DNA of 64,000 nt from Microbacterium cremeum (GTDB lineage: Bacteria > Actinomycetota > Actinomycetes > Actinomycetales > Microbacteriaceae), in NCBI RefSeq assembly GCF_015277855.1, contig NZ_CP063812.1:1612001-1676000 (forward strand), given 5' to 3'. Numbering within the stretch: the first letter of the stretch is position 1; each line of letters starts with the position of its first letter. The notes under the pieces are model-generated. The model saw only the letters and a program-made list of their open reading frames with translations. It was not told where the DNA came from and ran no database searches. The position numbers and the translations under genes are program-made. Below are positions 48,850 to 57,867 of the stretch, piece after piece.

Positions 48850-48966
48850 TCAGATGGCGGCGGGGAAGCGGCCGCTCAGCGTGGCGCCGAAGGAGAGGGT
48901 CCCCAGTGCGCGCGAACGAATCGCTCCGCCTGCGATGGCGAATCCAGTGGTGTTCATGTGCATCAT
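48850..48966 (-). CDS. 38-residue micro-protein with strong promoter and RBS
   Basis: Encodes MMHMNTTGFAIAGGAIRSRA and 18 more residues ending LSGRFPAAI. It is glycine- and alanine-rich, has no cysteine, and contains two hydrophobic patches split by an RSR. The case for translation is its expression signals: AAAGGAGGT seven bases before the ATG and a TTGACG-18-TACTGT promoter upstream, the best pair in the window. The next genes on the strand are the 92-residue ORF and two GNAT enzymes. It could be a leader peptide, a small membrane peptide or a modified-peptide precursor; nothing distinguishes these. Confidence 0.55.
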   Translation of the reverse strand: MMHMNTTGFAIAGGAIRSRALGTLSFGATLSGRFPAAI

Positions 48967-49005
48967 CGCGGGGACCTCCTTTCTCGACTTCAGACGCGAA
49001 AAGTG

Positions 49006-49035
49006 ACAGTACCGCGAACCTGAGACCGGCGTCAA
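49006..49035 (-). promoter_or_regulatory. near-consensus promoter of the 38-codon ORF
   Basis: On the minus strand, TTGACG (49035-49030), 18 bases and TACTGT (49011-49006). The predicted transcript has a leader of about 35-40 bases with a perfect Shine-Dalgarno (48980-48974). Confidence 0.6.
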
Positions 49036-49164
49036 GCGTTCTCGCAGATTCGGGGGACGACGGGCGTGTCGCGGCATCCGCCCGCACCCCGGCCCGCCTT
49101 CGCGGGCGCACGGGCGTCCTCGGGTAGCGTAGGCGGGTAATCGACCGGGGTGGAGGGCGCATCC

Positions 49165-52100
49165 ATGCACCTGAAGAGCGTGACGCTCAAAGGGTTCAAG
49201 TCGTTCGCCCAGCCGACGACCTTCGCGCTCGAACCCGGAGTGACCTGCATCGTCGGCCCCAACGGCTCGGGCAAGTCCAACGTCGTGGACGCCCTCGCCT
49301 GGGTGATGGGCGAGCAGGGGGCGAAGACGCTCCGCGGCGGCAAGATGGAGGACGTCATCTTCGCCGGCACGGCGACGCGCGGCCCGCTCGGCCGTGCCGA
49401 GGTGCAGCTGACGATCGACAACAGCGACGGCGCGCTCCCGATCGAGTACTCCGAGGTCACGATCAGCCGCACGCTGTTCCGCAACGGCACGAGCGAATAC
49501 GCGATCAACGGCGAGACGTGCCGGCTGCTCGACGTGCAGGAGCTGCTGAGCGACTCGGGTCTCGGTCGAGAGATGCACGTCATCGTGGGTCAGGGCCGGC
49601 TCGACAGCGTCCTGCAGGCGACGCCCGAGGATCGCCGCGGCTTCATCGAGGAGGCCGCCGGCATCCTCAAGCACCGACGCCGCAAGGAGAAGACGCTCCG
49701 CAAGCTCGAGGCGATGGAGGCGAACCTCACGCGCTTGAGCGACCTCGCGGGGGAGCTGCGCCGTCAGCTGAAGCCGCTGGGCCGTCAGGCCGAGATCGCA
49801 CGCGAGGCGGCCACGATCGCGGCGGTGGTGCGCGACGCGAAAGCCCGGCTCTTCGCGGACGAGATCGTCGCCCTTCGTGCGGAGCTCGCCTCGTACGCGC
49901 AGAGCGAGCAGGAGCGTCACGCCGAGCGGATGGTGCTGCAGGAACGGCTCGACAACGCCCGGGTGCGCATCGAGCAGCTCGAGAACGACCAGCGCTCCGA
50001 GACCGTCGACCGCGCGCGCCGCGTGGCACACGCGCTCGAGCGGGTGCAGGAGCGGCTGCGCAGCCTTTACGCGCTCGCGGGGCAGCGTCTGGCACTCCTG
50101 GGTGAGGCCGAGGACGAGGAGCGCATCGAGCTGACCACGGTGTCGCAGGCCATGATCGACGAGGCGCGCACCGAGATCGGCACGATCGGCGACGGCCTGG
50201 GAGAGGCGCAGGATGCCGCCGCCGAGGCCGCGCGGGACGTGATCCGCGCGCGGGCCGAGCTCGACGCCCTCGACGCCGACATCGCGGCGCAGAGCGCTCT
50301 CGTGTCGGAGCACGACATGCGCATCACCGCGCTGCGCGGCACCGCCGAGGCCGCGGCATCGGCCCTCGCCGCCGTCCGCACCGCCGTCGAACGCCAGCAG
50401 AAGGCGCTGGACGCGGCCGTCGGCCGGCGTACCGAGGCCGAGGAGATCCTCGCCGGGGTCGACCCGGGGCTCGTTCCCGACGCGTCGTCGGCAGATCACG
50501 CCGCCGCGTACGAGCGGGCGCAGCGCGACGCCGCTGATGCCGAGTCGACGGTCGCGTCCCTTCGCGAACGGCTCCACGCCGCCGAGCGGGAACGCGAGGC
50601 GCTCACGGCGCAGACCGCGGCGCTCGGGCGCGCCTTGGATGTCAAGAACGGTGCGTCGGCGCTGATCGCCGAGGGCCGCGCCGGGGTCCGGGGGCTGGTG
50701 GCCGATGCGGTGCAGGTGAAGGCCGGGTACGAGGCCGCGATCGCCGCCGTGCTCGGGCCGGTCGCCGAAGGCGTGCTCGTCGATGACCGCGCCGATGCGT
50801 TCGCTCTGGCCGAGGACCTCCGCGGCGGCGACGCGGGCGTCGTGGACATCGTCATCGCCGCGGGCGCCGCGACGCGCATGCAGCTGCCGCGCATCGCCGG
50901 ACTGCTGCCGGCCCGCGATGTCGTGACGGCCCCCGAGGGGGTGCTCGGCGTGCTTTCGCACGTGCTCGTCGCCGACGACCTGGACGCCGTCCGCTCGGCG
51001 GGACCGGCACTCGCGGACGCCGAGCTCGGCGGCTCGGTCACGATCGTCACGCGCGGCGGCGAGGTCTACACCGCGCACTCGCTGCGCGCCGGGGCCGGCG
51101 CGTCGCGGTCGCGGCTCGAGCTCTCGGCCGAGCGGGATGCCGCAGCCGAGCGCCGCGACGAGATCGCGGTGGTGGCGGACTCGCTGCGAGAGGCGCTCAC
51201 CGACGCCACGCGTGAGCTCGAGACCGCGCGACACCGTACGAAGGCTGCACTTGCGACGCTGCGCGAGCACGATGCGGCGCTGGCCGCCCACGCCGAGAAG
51301 GTGAACCGGGCGACGGTGCGGCACGAGGCCGCCGTCGCCGAATGCGAGCGGCTCGCCGCCGGTCTCGCGCAGGCCGAGGCGGCCGTCGTCGACGCCGAGG
51401 CCTCCGCGCGCGTGGCCGAGGAGCAGCTCACCGCGGCGCTCGAGGCGCCGAGGCCGATCCTGGACGCGTCGGCGCGCGACGAGATGCTCGCCGCGCTCGA
51501 ACAGGCACGCGACGCCGAGATGCGCTCGCGACTGGAGGTCGAGACCCTCCGCGAGCGCATCCGCGCGGGCGAGGCACGCGTGGTGGCGCTCGAGCGCCAG
51601 CGGGAGCGCGAGCGCGAAGCCGCCGCCGAAGCGGCACGTCGCGCCGTGGTGCGCCGGGCGCAGCGCGAGATCGCGGCAGGCGTCGCCGCGCAGCTTCCTG
51701 CCGTGGTCGACTCGGTGGACCGTTCGCTCGCGCAGGCGCGCGCCGACCTCGCCGCCGCGGAGTCGGAGCGGACGGCTCTCACGGCCGAGCTCTCCGAGCT
51801 GCGCGTGCAGGAGGCGTCGGTGCGCGAACGGCTCGCCGGTCTCACCGAGAGCGTGCACACGCTGGAGCTGCAGATCCACGAGAAGCGGCTGCACGCCACC
51901 GGACTGCTCGAACGCGTGCAGTCGGAACTCGGGCTCGACGAGAACATTCTCGTATCGGAATATGGACCGGATCAGCCCGTTCCCGTCGAGTCGGCGCCGG
52001 CCGGATCCGACACGGACGACGACGCCGCGGATCCCCCGAGCGTGCCGTACGACCGGACGCAGCAGCGACGCCGCCTCCAGGAGGCCGAGCGCAAGCTGAC

Positions 52101-52713
52101 GCAACTCGGCCGTGTGAATCCGCTCGCGCTCGAGGAGTTCGAGGCGCTCGAGCAGCGGCACAAGTTCATGACGGAGCAGCTGGCCGACCTCAGCCAGACG
52201 CGCAAGGACCTTCTCACGATCATCGAAGAGCTCGACGAGCGCATGCAGGAGATCTTCCTCGCGGCGTTCGAAGACACCAAGACGGCGTTCGGCGAGGTCT
52301 TCCCGATCCTCTTCCCGGGTGGCAGCGGATCGATCACACTCACCGACCCGGACTCGCCGCTCACCACGGGCATCGAGGTCAGCGTGCGGCCGGTCGGCAA
52401 GAAGATCGAGCGACTCTCGCTGCTGTCGGGCGGCGAGCGTTCCCTTGCCGCCGTGGCGCTGCTCACCGCGATCTTCAAGGCGAGGCCGAGCCCGTTCTAC
52501 ATCCTCGACGAGGTGGAGGCGGCGCTCGACGACGCGAACCTGGGCCGGCTGCTCGGGGTGTTCGAGCAGCTGCGGGAATCGAGCCAGCTGATCGTCATCA
52601 CGCATCAGAAGCGCACGATGGAGATCGCCGACGCGCTCTACGGCGTCTCGATGCGCCAGGACGGCGTGTCGGCGGTCGTCGGGCAGCGCATCGTCGAACG
52701 CGTCGCCAGCTGA
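49165..52713 (+). CDS. smc: chromosome segregation ATPase SMC
   Basis: Condensin ATPase that compacts and separates chromosomes with ScpA/ScpB. 1182 residues. Walker A is VGPNGSGKSNVVDALAWVMG (about 30-49). Two long coiled coils flank a hinge (about 500-630, GVRGLVADAVQV and onward). The C-terminal ABC signature is LLSGGERSLAAVAL and Walker B is YILDEVEAALDD. The ATG (MHLKSVTLKGFKSF) is preferred over a GTG five codons upstream, which overlaps the GGAGGG ribosome-binding site. ftsY follows. Confidence 0.96.
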   Translation: MHLKSVTLKGFKSFAQPTTFALEPGVTCIVGPNGSGKSNVVDALAWVMGEQGAKTLRGGKMEDVIFAGTATRGPLGRAEVQLTIDNSDGALPIEYSEVTISRTLFRNGTSEYAINGETCRLLDVQELLSDSGLGREMHVIVGQGRLDSVLQATPEDRRGFIEEAAGILKHRRRKEKTLRKLEAMEANLTRLSDLAGELRRQLKPLGRQAEIAREAATIAAVVRDAKARLFADEIVALRAELASYAQSEQERHAERMVLQERLDNARVRIEQLENDQRSETVDRARRVAHALERVQERLRSLYALAGQRLALLGEAEDEERIELTTVSQAMIDEARTEIGTIGDGLGEAQDAAAEAARDVIRARAELDALDADIAAQSALVSEHDMRITALRGTAEAAASALAAVRTAVERQQKALDAAVGRRTEAEEILAGVDPGLVPDASSADHAAAYERAQRDAADAESTVASLRERLHAAEREREALTAQTAALGRALDVKNGASALIAEGRAGVRGLVADAVQVKAGYEAAIAAVLGPVAEGVLVDDRADAFALAEDLRGGDAGVVDIVIAAGAATRMQLPRIAGLLPARDVVTAPEGVLGVLSHVLVADDLDAVRSAGPALADAELGGSVTIVTRGGEVYTAHSLRAGAGASRSRLELSAERDAAAERRDEIAVVADSLREALTDATRELETARHRTKAALATLREHDAALAAHAEKVNRATVRHEAAVAECERLAAGLAQAEAAVVDAEASARVAEEQLTAALEAPRPILDASARDEMLAALEQARDAEMRSRLEVETLRERIRAGEARVVALERQREREREAAAEAARRAVVRRAQREIAAGVAAQLPAVVDSVDRSLAQARADLAAAESERTALTAELSELRVQEASVRERLAGLTESVHTLELQIHEKRLHATGLLERVQSELGLDENILVSEYGPDQPVPVESAPAGSDTDDDAADPPSVPYDRTQQRRRLQEAERKLTQLGRVNPLALEEFEALEQRHKFMTEQLADLSQTRKDLLTIIEELDERMQEIFLAAFEDTKTAFGEVFPILFPGGSGSITLTDPDSPLTTGIEVSVRPVGKKIERLSLLSGGERSLAAVALLTAIFKARPSPFYILDEVEAALDDANLGRLLGVFEQLRESSQLIVITHQKRTMEIADALYGVSMRQDGVSAVVGQRIVERVAS

Positions 52714-52721
52714 GCGGACCG

Positions 52722-52734
52722 TAGGCTGGGTGCC
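52722..52734 (+). promoter_or_regulatory. leaderless promoter -10 (TAGGCT) of ftsY
   Basis: TAGGCT, seven bases, then the ftsY ATG, directly after the smc stop. Confidence 0.6.
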
Positions 52735-53607
52735 ATGGCAGACAGCTCCTGGTCGCTCGGTCGCGCACTGCGCGGCATGTTCGTCAAGCCCACGATCGAC
52801 GAGAGCACGTGGGAAGACCTCGAGACGGCGCTGCTGACAGCCGACTTCGGCCCCGACATCACCGAGCGCATCGTCGACGAGCTGCGCGAGAAGGTCGAGC
52901 GTTTCCGCACCACCGACCCGCGCGACCTCCAGCGCATGCTGAAGGAGACGCTCGAAGAGCACTTCGCGAAGTTCGACACGACGCTGCGGCTCACCGAGCG
53001 CCCCGCGGTCGTGCTCGTGGTGGGCGTCAACGGCGTGGGCAAGACCACGACGATCGGCAAGTTCGCGAAGTTCCTGCAGCGCTACGGCCGCTCTGTCGTC
53101 GTCGGTGCCGCCGACACCTTCCGCGCGGCCGCCGTCGACCAGCTCGCGACGTGGGCGGAGCGGGGCGGAGCCGCGATCGTGCGTCCCCAGCAGGAAGGGC
53201 AGGATCCGGCATCCGTCGCCTTCCAGACCATCGACTACGCCAAGCGCACCGGCACCGAGATCGTGCTCGTCGACACCGCCGGCCGTCTTCACACCAAGGG
53301 CGGCCTCATGGACGAGCTCGGCAAGATCCGCCGCGTCATCGAGAAGCAGGCGCCGATCAGCGAGGTGCTGCTGGTCCTCGACGCCACGACCGGTCAGAAC
53401 GGCGTGATGCAGGCGCAGGCGTTCCTCGAGCACGCCGGCGTCACCGGCCTCGTGATCACGAAGCTCGACGGCTCGGCGAAGGGCGGATTCGTGCTCGCGG
53501 TGCAGGAGCGCACCGGCATCCCGGTGAAGCTGCTGGGCCAGGGCGAGGGCATCGGCGACCTCACCGGATTCACGCCGCACGTGTTCGCGGCATCCCTCGT
53601 CGACTGA
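52735..53607 (+). CDS. ftsY: signal recognition particle receptor FtsY
   Basis: GTPase that docks SRP-bound ribosomes at the membrane. 290 residues covering only the N and G domains; the acidic A domain is absent, giving the short form common in actinobacteria. G1 is GVNGVGKTTTIGKFAKFL (about 97-114). The DTAGRLHTKGGLMDELGKI switch, ITKLDGSAKGG and GQGEGIGDLTGF are intact. The partner Ffh is 5 kb downstream. Confidence 0.95.
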   Translation: MADSSWSLGRALRGMFVKPTIDESTWEDLETALLTADFGPDITERIVDELREKVERFRTTDPRDLQRMLKETLEEHFAKFDTTLRLTERPAVVLVVGVNGVGKTTTIGKFAKFLQRYGRSVVVGAADTFRAAAVDQLATWAERGGAAIVRPQQEGQDPASVAFQTIDYAKRTGTEIVLVDTAGRLHTKGGLMDELGKIRRVIEKQAPISEVLLVLDATTGQNGVMQAQAFLEHAGVTGLVITKLDGSAKGGFVLAVQERTGIPVKLLGQGEGIGDLTGFTPHVFAASLVD

Positions 53608-53737
53608 CGCCGGCGACCCGCCGCGGTGCCTTCCGCGAGCGCTCGCGCGGGCTGCCGCGCGACCCGCGACGACCCGGGTTCGGCGCCACGCCCGGTTCGG
53701 GCTATCGCGGATGGGCAGGTTGCGGTTTCATGGGGAC

Positions 53738-54238
53738 ATGGCGATCGAGCACGACTACTTCGGACTCCTCGAATCGGGGCCTGACGGATCGATCTTCTGG
53801 TCGGAGAACGTCGAACTCGGCGACCAGTCGGTCACGGTCGACCTCACCGCGCCCGATCAGGACGACGTGTCGGAGGCGGCGCTGGACGTCGCGGCCGCGC
53901 TGATCTCGTCGATCGAGGACATCGACCGCAGCGCCCGCAACGCCATGGTCAACGAGCTCAGTGACCGGACGAGCGAGGTGACGGAGTACATCCTGCAGCA
54001 GCAGGAGGCCATGGGGCACGAGCTCGAGCAGGTGCTCGTGGACATCTCGGGCGATGTGCACATCGACGTCATCCGCTCGCTGCAGCTGATGAGCATGACG
54101 ATCCTCGCCGACGAGCACGGTGGGGCCGATCCGTTCGCCGTGCTCGAGTACGCGCTCGACCCCGACGCGACCGATGACGTGCTCCTGGTCAACCTCGACT
54201 CGGACGGCGCCGTGCTGTCGGTCACGAGCGCGGAGTAG
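53738..54238 (+). CDS. DUF2004 family protein
   Basis: A 166-residue acidic soluble protein (MAIEHDYFGLLESG...) resembling DUF2004, with no catalytic motif visible. The sequence is rich in D, E and L and has a helical middle (LSDRTSEVTEYILQQQEAMG). The ATG is chosen over one nine codons upstream because GGGG precedes it and the family start matches. The 130 bases after ftsY hold nothing recognisable except a 14-base GC palindrome (53636-53649). Convergent with lipA. Confidence 0.65.
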   Translation: MAIEHDYFGLLESGPDGSIFWSENVELGDQSVTVDLTAPDQDDVSEAALDVAAALISSIEDIDRSARNAMVNELSDRTSEVTEYILQQQEAMGHELEQVLVDISGDVHIDVIRSLQLMSMTILADEHGGADPFAVLEYALDPDATDDVLLVNLDSDGAVLSVTSAE

Positions 54239-54316
54239 CCCGCCGACGCACGGCCTGGGCGTGTCTCGACACGATCGCCGGCGCTCGCTCCTCGGCGACC
54301 GGCTCCGTGCAGCCCG

Positions 54317-55345
54317 TCAGACGGCCTGCGCGAACCCGCGCTCGGCGTGCACGGACTCGGCGATGTGCGCCAGGTGCGGCGGGATCTCGCGCCCCTTCGA
54401 CATCATCGACTGGGCCCACAGGCGCCCCGCGCGGTACGACGATCGCACGAGCGGCCCGGCGAGCACGCCGAGGAAGCCGATGCGCTCCGCTTCGTCCTTG
54501 AACTCGACGAACTCCTGCGGCTTGACCCAGCGGGCCACCGGCAGATGGCGCGGCGACGGCCGCAGATACTGCGTGATCGTGATGATGTCGGTGCCGGCCT
54601 CGTGCAGGTCGCGCAGCGCCTGGACGACCTCCTCCGGCTCCTCGCCCATGCCGAGGATCAGGTTCGACTTCGTGATGAGGCCGGCCGCGCGCGCCTGCGT
54701 GAGCACGTCGAGCGAGCGTTCGTAGCGGAACGCCGGGCGGATGCGCTTGAAGATGCGCGGGACGGTCTCGACGTTGTGGGCGAAGACCTCGGGGCGGCTG
54801 TCGAACACCTCGCCCAGCAGGGCGGGGTCGCCGTTGAAGTCGGTCGCGAGGATCTCGACCCCCGTGCTGGGGTTCTGCGCGTGGATCTGCCGGACGGTCT
54901 CGGCGTGCAGCCACGCGCCCCCGTCGGGCAGGTCGTCCCGCGCGACGCCGGTGACGGTCGCGTAGCGCAGCTGCATGCGCGTGACGCTCTCGGCGACCCG
55001 GCGCGGCTCGTCGACGTCGTAGTCGGCCGGCTTGCCGGTGTCGATCTGGCAGAAGTCGCAGCGGCGCGTGCACTGCGAGCCGCCGATGAGGAAGGTGGCC
55101 TCGCGATCCTCCCAGCACTCGTAGATGTTGGGGCAGCCGGCCTCCTGGCAGACCGTGTGCAGCTCTTCGGTCTTCACCAGCGCGTGCAGCGCCTGGTACT
55201 CCGGCCCCATCTTCGCCTTGGTCTTGATCCACTCCGGCTTGCGCTCGATGGGCGTCTGGGCGTTGCGCACCTCGAGGCGCAGCAGCCGGCGTCCGTCGGG
55301 TCCGGTGGCGGGTGCCGCCGCAGAGCCGGTGCCGCACGCGCTCAC
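54317..55345 (-). CDS. lipA: lipoyl synthase
   Basis: Radical-SAM enzyme that inserts two sulfurs into octanoyl groups on lipoate-dependent enzymes. 342 residues. The radical SAM motif is CTRRCDFCQ, the auxiliary cluster cysteines are in [12 protein letters not shown], and the C-terminal serine ligand is in RSSYRAG. It starts at a GTG overlapping the lipB stop by four bases. lipB and lipA together form the de novo lipoylation pathway. Confidence 0.95.
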   Translation of the reverse strand: MSACGTGSAAAPATGPDGRRLLRLEVRNAQTPIERKPEWIKTKAKMGPEYQALHALVKTEELHTVCQEAGCPNIYECWEDREATFLIGGSQCTRRCDFCQIDTGKPADYDVDEPRRVAESVTRMQLRYATVTGVARDDLPDGGAWLHAETVRQIHAQNPSTGVEILATDFNGDPALLGEVFDSRPEVFAHNVETVPRIFKRIRPAFRYERSLDVLTQARAAGLITKSNLILGMGEEPEEVVQALRDLHEAGTDIITITQYLRPSPRHLPVARWVKPQEFVEFKDEAERIGFLGVLAGPLVRSSYRAGRLWAQSMMSKGREIPPHLAHIAESVHAERGFAQAV

Positions 55346-55980
55346 GCCGCGACCCCCGCGTACTCGTCGGCGAAGACGCGCGACACCGACTCGAGGAGGT
55401 CGCGGGGCGCGATGTGAGCCCCCACGACCTCGCTGACGGTGGTGACTCCGGCATCCGTGATCCCGCAGGGGATGATCCCGCGGAAGCCGGCGAGCGTGTT
55501 GTCGCAGTTGATGGCGAAGCCGTGCATCGTCACGCCCTTCTCGACGCGCACGCCGATGGCCGCGACCTTGTCTTCGGAGAGCGGCCGGCGCACCCACACG
55601 CCGCTGCGGCCCTCGACCTGGTAGCCGTCGAGGCCGTGCTCGCGGAGCGCGGCGATGAGCAGCCGCTCGATGCGGCGCACGTGCGCGACGACGTCCACCG
55701 GCTCGGGGAGGCGAACGATCGGGTAGCCGACGAGCTGGCCCGGGCCGTGCCACGTGATCTTGCCGCCGCGGTCGACGTCGATCACCGGGGTGCCGTCGGT
55801 CGGTCGTTCGTGCGGCTCGGTGCGCTTGCCAGCGGTATAGACCGCCTCGTGCTCGAGCAGGAGAAGCGTGTCGGGGCGGTCGCCGGCGACCACGTCGGCG
55901 TGCACGCGGCGCTGGAGCTCCCAGCCGTCGAGGTAGGGGATCACGTCGGGGGAGAGGCCGACGGTCTGGATCTCGAGCAT
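55342..55980 (-). CDS. lipB: lipoyl(octanoyl) transferase
   Basis: Moves octanoate from acyl carrier protein to lipoyl domains. 212 residues. The conserved block is [19 protein letters not shown], and the catalytic lysine and cysteine lie in [20 protein letters not shown] and [12 protein letters not shown]. The ATG follows AAGGAGCGCG. It is the first gene of lipB-lipA, and an inverted-repeat operator lies about 20 bases upstream. Confidence 0.95.
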   Translation of the reverse strand: MLEIQTVGLSPDVIPYLDGWELQRRVHADVVAGDRPDTLLLLEHEAVYTAGKRTEPHERPTDGTPVIDVDRGGKITWHGPGQLVGYPIVRLPEPVDVVAHVRRIERLLIAALREHGLDGYQVEGRSGVWVRRPLSEDKVAAIGVRVEKGVTMHGFAINCDNTLAGFRGIIPCGITDAGVTTVSEVVGAHIAPRDLLESVSRVFADEYAGVAA

Positions 55981-56000
55981 CGCGCTCCTTCGCTCGTGCA

Positions 56001-56023
56001 ATTGCTGGATCGTGTCCAACAAT
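56001..56023. promoter_or_regulatory. inverted-repeat operator between lipB and the TetR-VOC gene
   Basis: ATTGCTGGA (56001-56009) and TCCAACAAT (56015-56023) form an inverted repeat with one mismatch around TCGTG. It overlaps a possible minus-strand -10 for lipB (TATTGT, 56024-56019). It is 58 bases before the TetR-VOC start. Confidence 0.55.
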
Positions 56024-56068
56024 ACGCCTCAGACGTCATCCCGGGTGCCGCGGGCCGGGGTTGCCCGA

Positions 56069-56080
56069 TAGCGTGTCGTC
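56069..56080 (+). promoter_or_regulatory. leaderless promoter -10 (TAGCGT)
   Basis: TAGCGT, six bases, then the GTG of the TetR-VOC gene. Confidence 0.6.
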
Positions 56081-57073
56081 GTGAACAGCAGCGGCCGGGT
56101 GGGCAGACCGAAGGCGTCGTCGCGCGAGACCCTCGCCGAGGCGGCGTGCGAGCTCTTCCTCGAGAAGGGGTTCGAGGCGACATCGATCGCCGACATCACG
56201 ACACGCGCGGGCGTGAGCCGTTCGAGCTTCTTCAACTACTTCTCGTCGAAGTCCGACATCCTGTGGGCAGGTCTCGATGAGCGCATCGCCGCGATCGAGG
56301 GCCGCCTCGCGAGCGACGACGCGACGGATGCCTCGGAGGCCGTGCGCACCCAGGTGCTCGCGATCGCAGACTCCTTCACCCCCGACAGCCTCGCCCTCGG
56401 CGTCGTGAACGCGCAGGCGATGGGCCTCGAGGACGAGCTCGACCGCGAGGCCGCGCTGCGGCGCTCGCGCATCGCGCGGGCCGTCGCCGCACGCCTCGTG
56501 CGCGGCGGGGCGGACCGCCTGCGCGCCGACGTCGCCGGTGCCGCGTGGGGCGGCGCCGTGCTCGCGGCGATCGAGGCCTGGGCTCATGACGGCGCGGGTC
56601 GCACGTCGCTGGCACGCTTCCTCGCGCGGGCCGCTGATGCCGCCCGGTCGGTGTCGACCGCGCGCGGGGGCGAGGTCCGGCAGCTGCGGCTCGTCGTGTC
56701 GGCGCCCGACTTCGAGGAGGCGCTGGAGTTCTACCGCGATGTCGTGGGGATGCCGCAGTCCGAGGCGTACGAGGCCGAGGGCGGGGCGCGCGTCGCGATC
56801 CTGGAGGCCGGCCGCGCGACGCTCGAGCTGTCGAACCCCGCGCAGGTCGCGTACATCGACCGCGTCGAGACCGACGGCGACGCGCCGAGCGAGCGACTGC
56901 GCGTCGCCCTCGAGGTCGACGACACGGCGGCGGCGGTGCCGCGGCTCGCGGCCGCCGGCGCCGAGGTCGAGGCATCCGCCCGTGAGACGCCCTGGCGCTC
57001 GCTCAACGCGCGCCTGCGCGGCCCGGCCGGTCTGCAGCTGACGCTCTTCCAGGAGCTCGATCCGACCCCCTGA
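56081..57073 (+). CDS. TetR regulator fused to a VOC (glyoxalase-fold) domain
   Basis: 330 residues in two parts. Residues 1-190 are a TetR protein: the HTH is TSIADITTRAGVSRSSFFNYFSS, split here as TSIADITTRAGV and SRSSFFNYF, followed by a helical ligand domain. Residues 198-330 match one half of a VOC/glyoxalase fold (LVVSAPDFEEALEFYRDVVG, then TLELSNPAQVAYIDRV). The VOC part may bind a small molecule or metal and replace or extend the usual sensor. The divergent lipB-lipA operon and the inverted repeat between them make lipBA a candidate target. Confidence 0.78.
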   Translation: MNSSGRVGRPKASSRETLAEAACELFLEKGFEATSIADITTRAGVSRSSFFNYFSSKSDILWAGLDERIAAIEGRLASDDATDASEAVRTQVLAIADSFTPDSLALGVVNAQAMGLEDELDREAALRRSRIARAVAARLVRGGADRLRADVAGAAWGGAVLAAIEAWAHDGAGRTSLARFLARAADAARSVSTARGGEVRQLRLVVSAPDFEEALEFYRDVVGMPQSEAYEAEGGARVAILEAGRATLELSNPAQVAYIDRVETDGDAPSERLRVALEVDDTAAAVPRLAAAGAEVEASARETPWRSLNARLRGPAGLQLTLFQELDPTP

Positions 57074-57108
57074 CTCTCCGCGTCCCCCGCGCCCCCGACC
57101 CACCGGTG

Positions 57109-57168
57109 CTCCGCAGTCACAAGATGCGCGCACCGGGGGGCCGAGGAGAGCAGAAAGTGACCGCGGAG
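57109..57168. repeat. inverted repeat after the TetR-VOC gene
   Basis: CTCCGCAGTCAC (57109-57120) and GTGACCGCGGAG (57157-57168) pair with one mismatch over a 36-base loop. It may be a terminator or regulatory hairpin; no U-tract follows. Confidence 0.45.
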
Positions 57169-57258
57169 CGGAACCGGGAAGGGGCCGGGCGGGAGGGGCG
57201 GACGGATCGCGGCCGGATGGACAGGTACGAGGTAGGAACCCTCGACACTGGAGGCATC

Positions 57259-57867
57259 ATGACCCCGGACTCTCTCGACGCCCTGCTCGACCGCTCGTCA
57301 CCGCCGACCCGGGCCGCGGACGGCGCCGACCTCGCCGCGATGAGCACGGCGGCCCGGCGGGAGGGGCGGCCGGCCCGCCGCCGGCGCCTGGCCATCACGG
57401 CGGGGGCGTTCGCCGTGGTGCTCCTCGGAGGCGCGGGCGTGGCCACCGCGAACTCCGACTGGGGGTGGGGGCAGGGGCTCGAGAACCCGCAGCGCAGCGT
57501 GAGCTACACCTCGCCGACGTGGGGCGAGTGCGAGCTGCGCGTGGGCAACTTCGTCGCCGCGAATCCGTTCGATCAGCTCGCCGTCGACAGGGTCATCGAC
57601 GAGTGGTTCGCCACGACCGACATCGAGGCGGCGATGGCGCCGTTGATCCCCAAGTATCTCCGCGTCTTCGAAGAGAGTCGCGCGTCGGACCCGGAGCCGG
57701 ACACGGATCCTCGGACACGCGATCTCGACTACTGGATGGCGGTGGATCAGTCCGTCGGCGAGCTGCTGCACGACGAGCTGGGCGAGCACGGCTTCAACGA
57801 CGCGCCCGGCGGGGGTGTGGTCTCGGGATCGAGCCAGGTCCACTGCGAAGGCGAGCAGTGGCGATGA
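57259..57867 (+). CDS. single-pass membrane protein coupled to an ECF sigma factor
   Basis: 202 residues: a short cytoplasmic N-terminus, an arginine-rich stretch and one membrane helix (AITAGAFAVVLLGGAGVATA, about residues 47-66). The rest is an extracellular part with two cysteines. The ATG follows GGAGGCATC. It overlaps the start of an ECF sigma gene by four bases, so it may be its anti-sigma factor or sensor. No zinc anti-sigma or other known domain is visible. GGAACC motifs upstream could be ECF -35 boxes, but this is weak. Confidence 0.65.
   Translation: MTPDSLDALLDRSSPPTRAADGADLAAMSTAARREGRPARRRRLAITAGAFAVVLLGGAGVATANSDWGWGQGLENPQRSVSYTSPTWGECELRVGNFVAANPFDQLAVDRVIDEWFATTDIEAAMAPLIPKYLRVFEESRASDPEPDTDPRTRDLDYWMAVDQSVGELLHDELGEHGFNDAPGGGVVSGSSQVHCEGEQWR

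Noticed and set aside
49150..49164. GTG at 49150 as the smc start
   Set aside because: It would add five residues, and its bases make up the GGAGGG ribosome-binding site for the ATG at 49165, which gives the conserved SMC N-terminus.
48850..53580. A 1576-codon minus-strand frame opposite smc
   Set aside because: It is the mirror of the smc codons with no family features. Only its last 38 codons, beyond smc, have a promoter and a ribosome-binding site, and those were kept as a separate micro-ORF.
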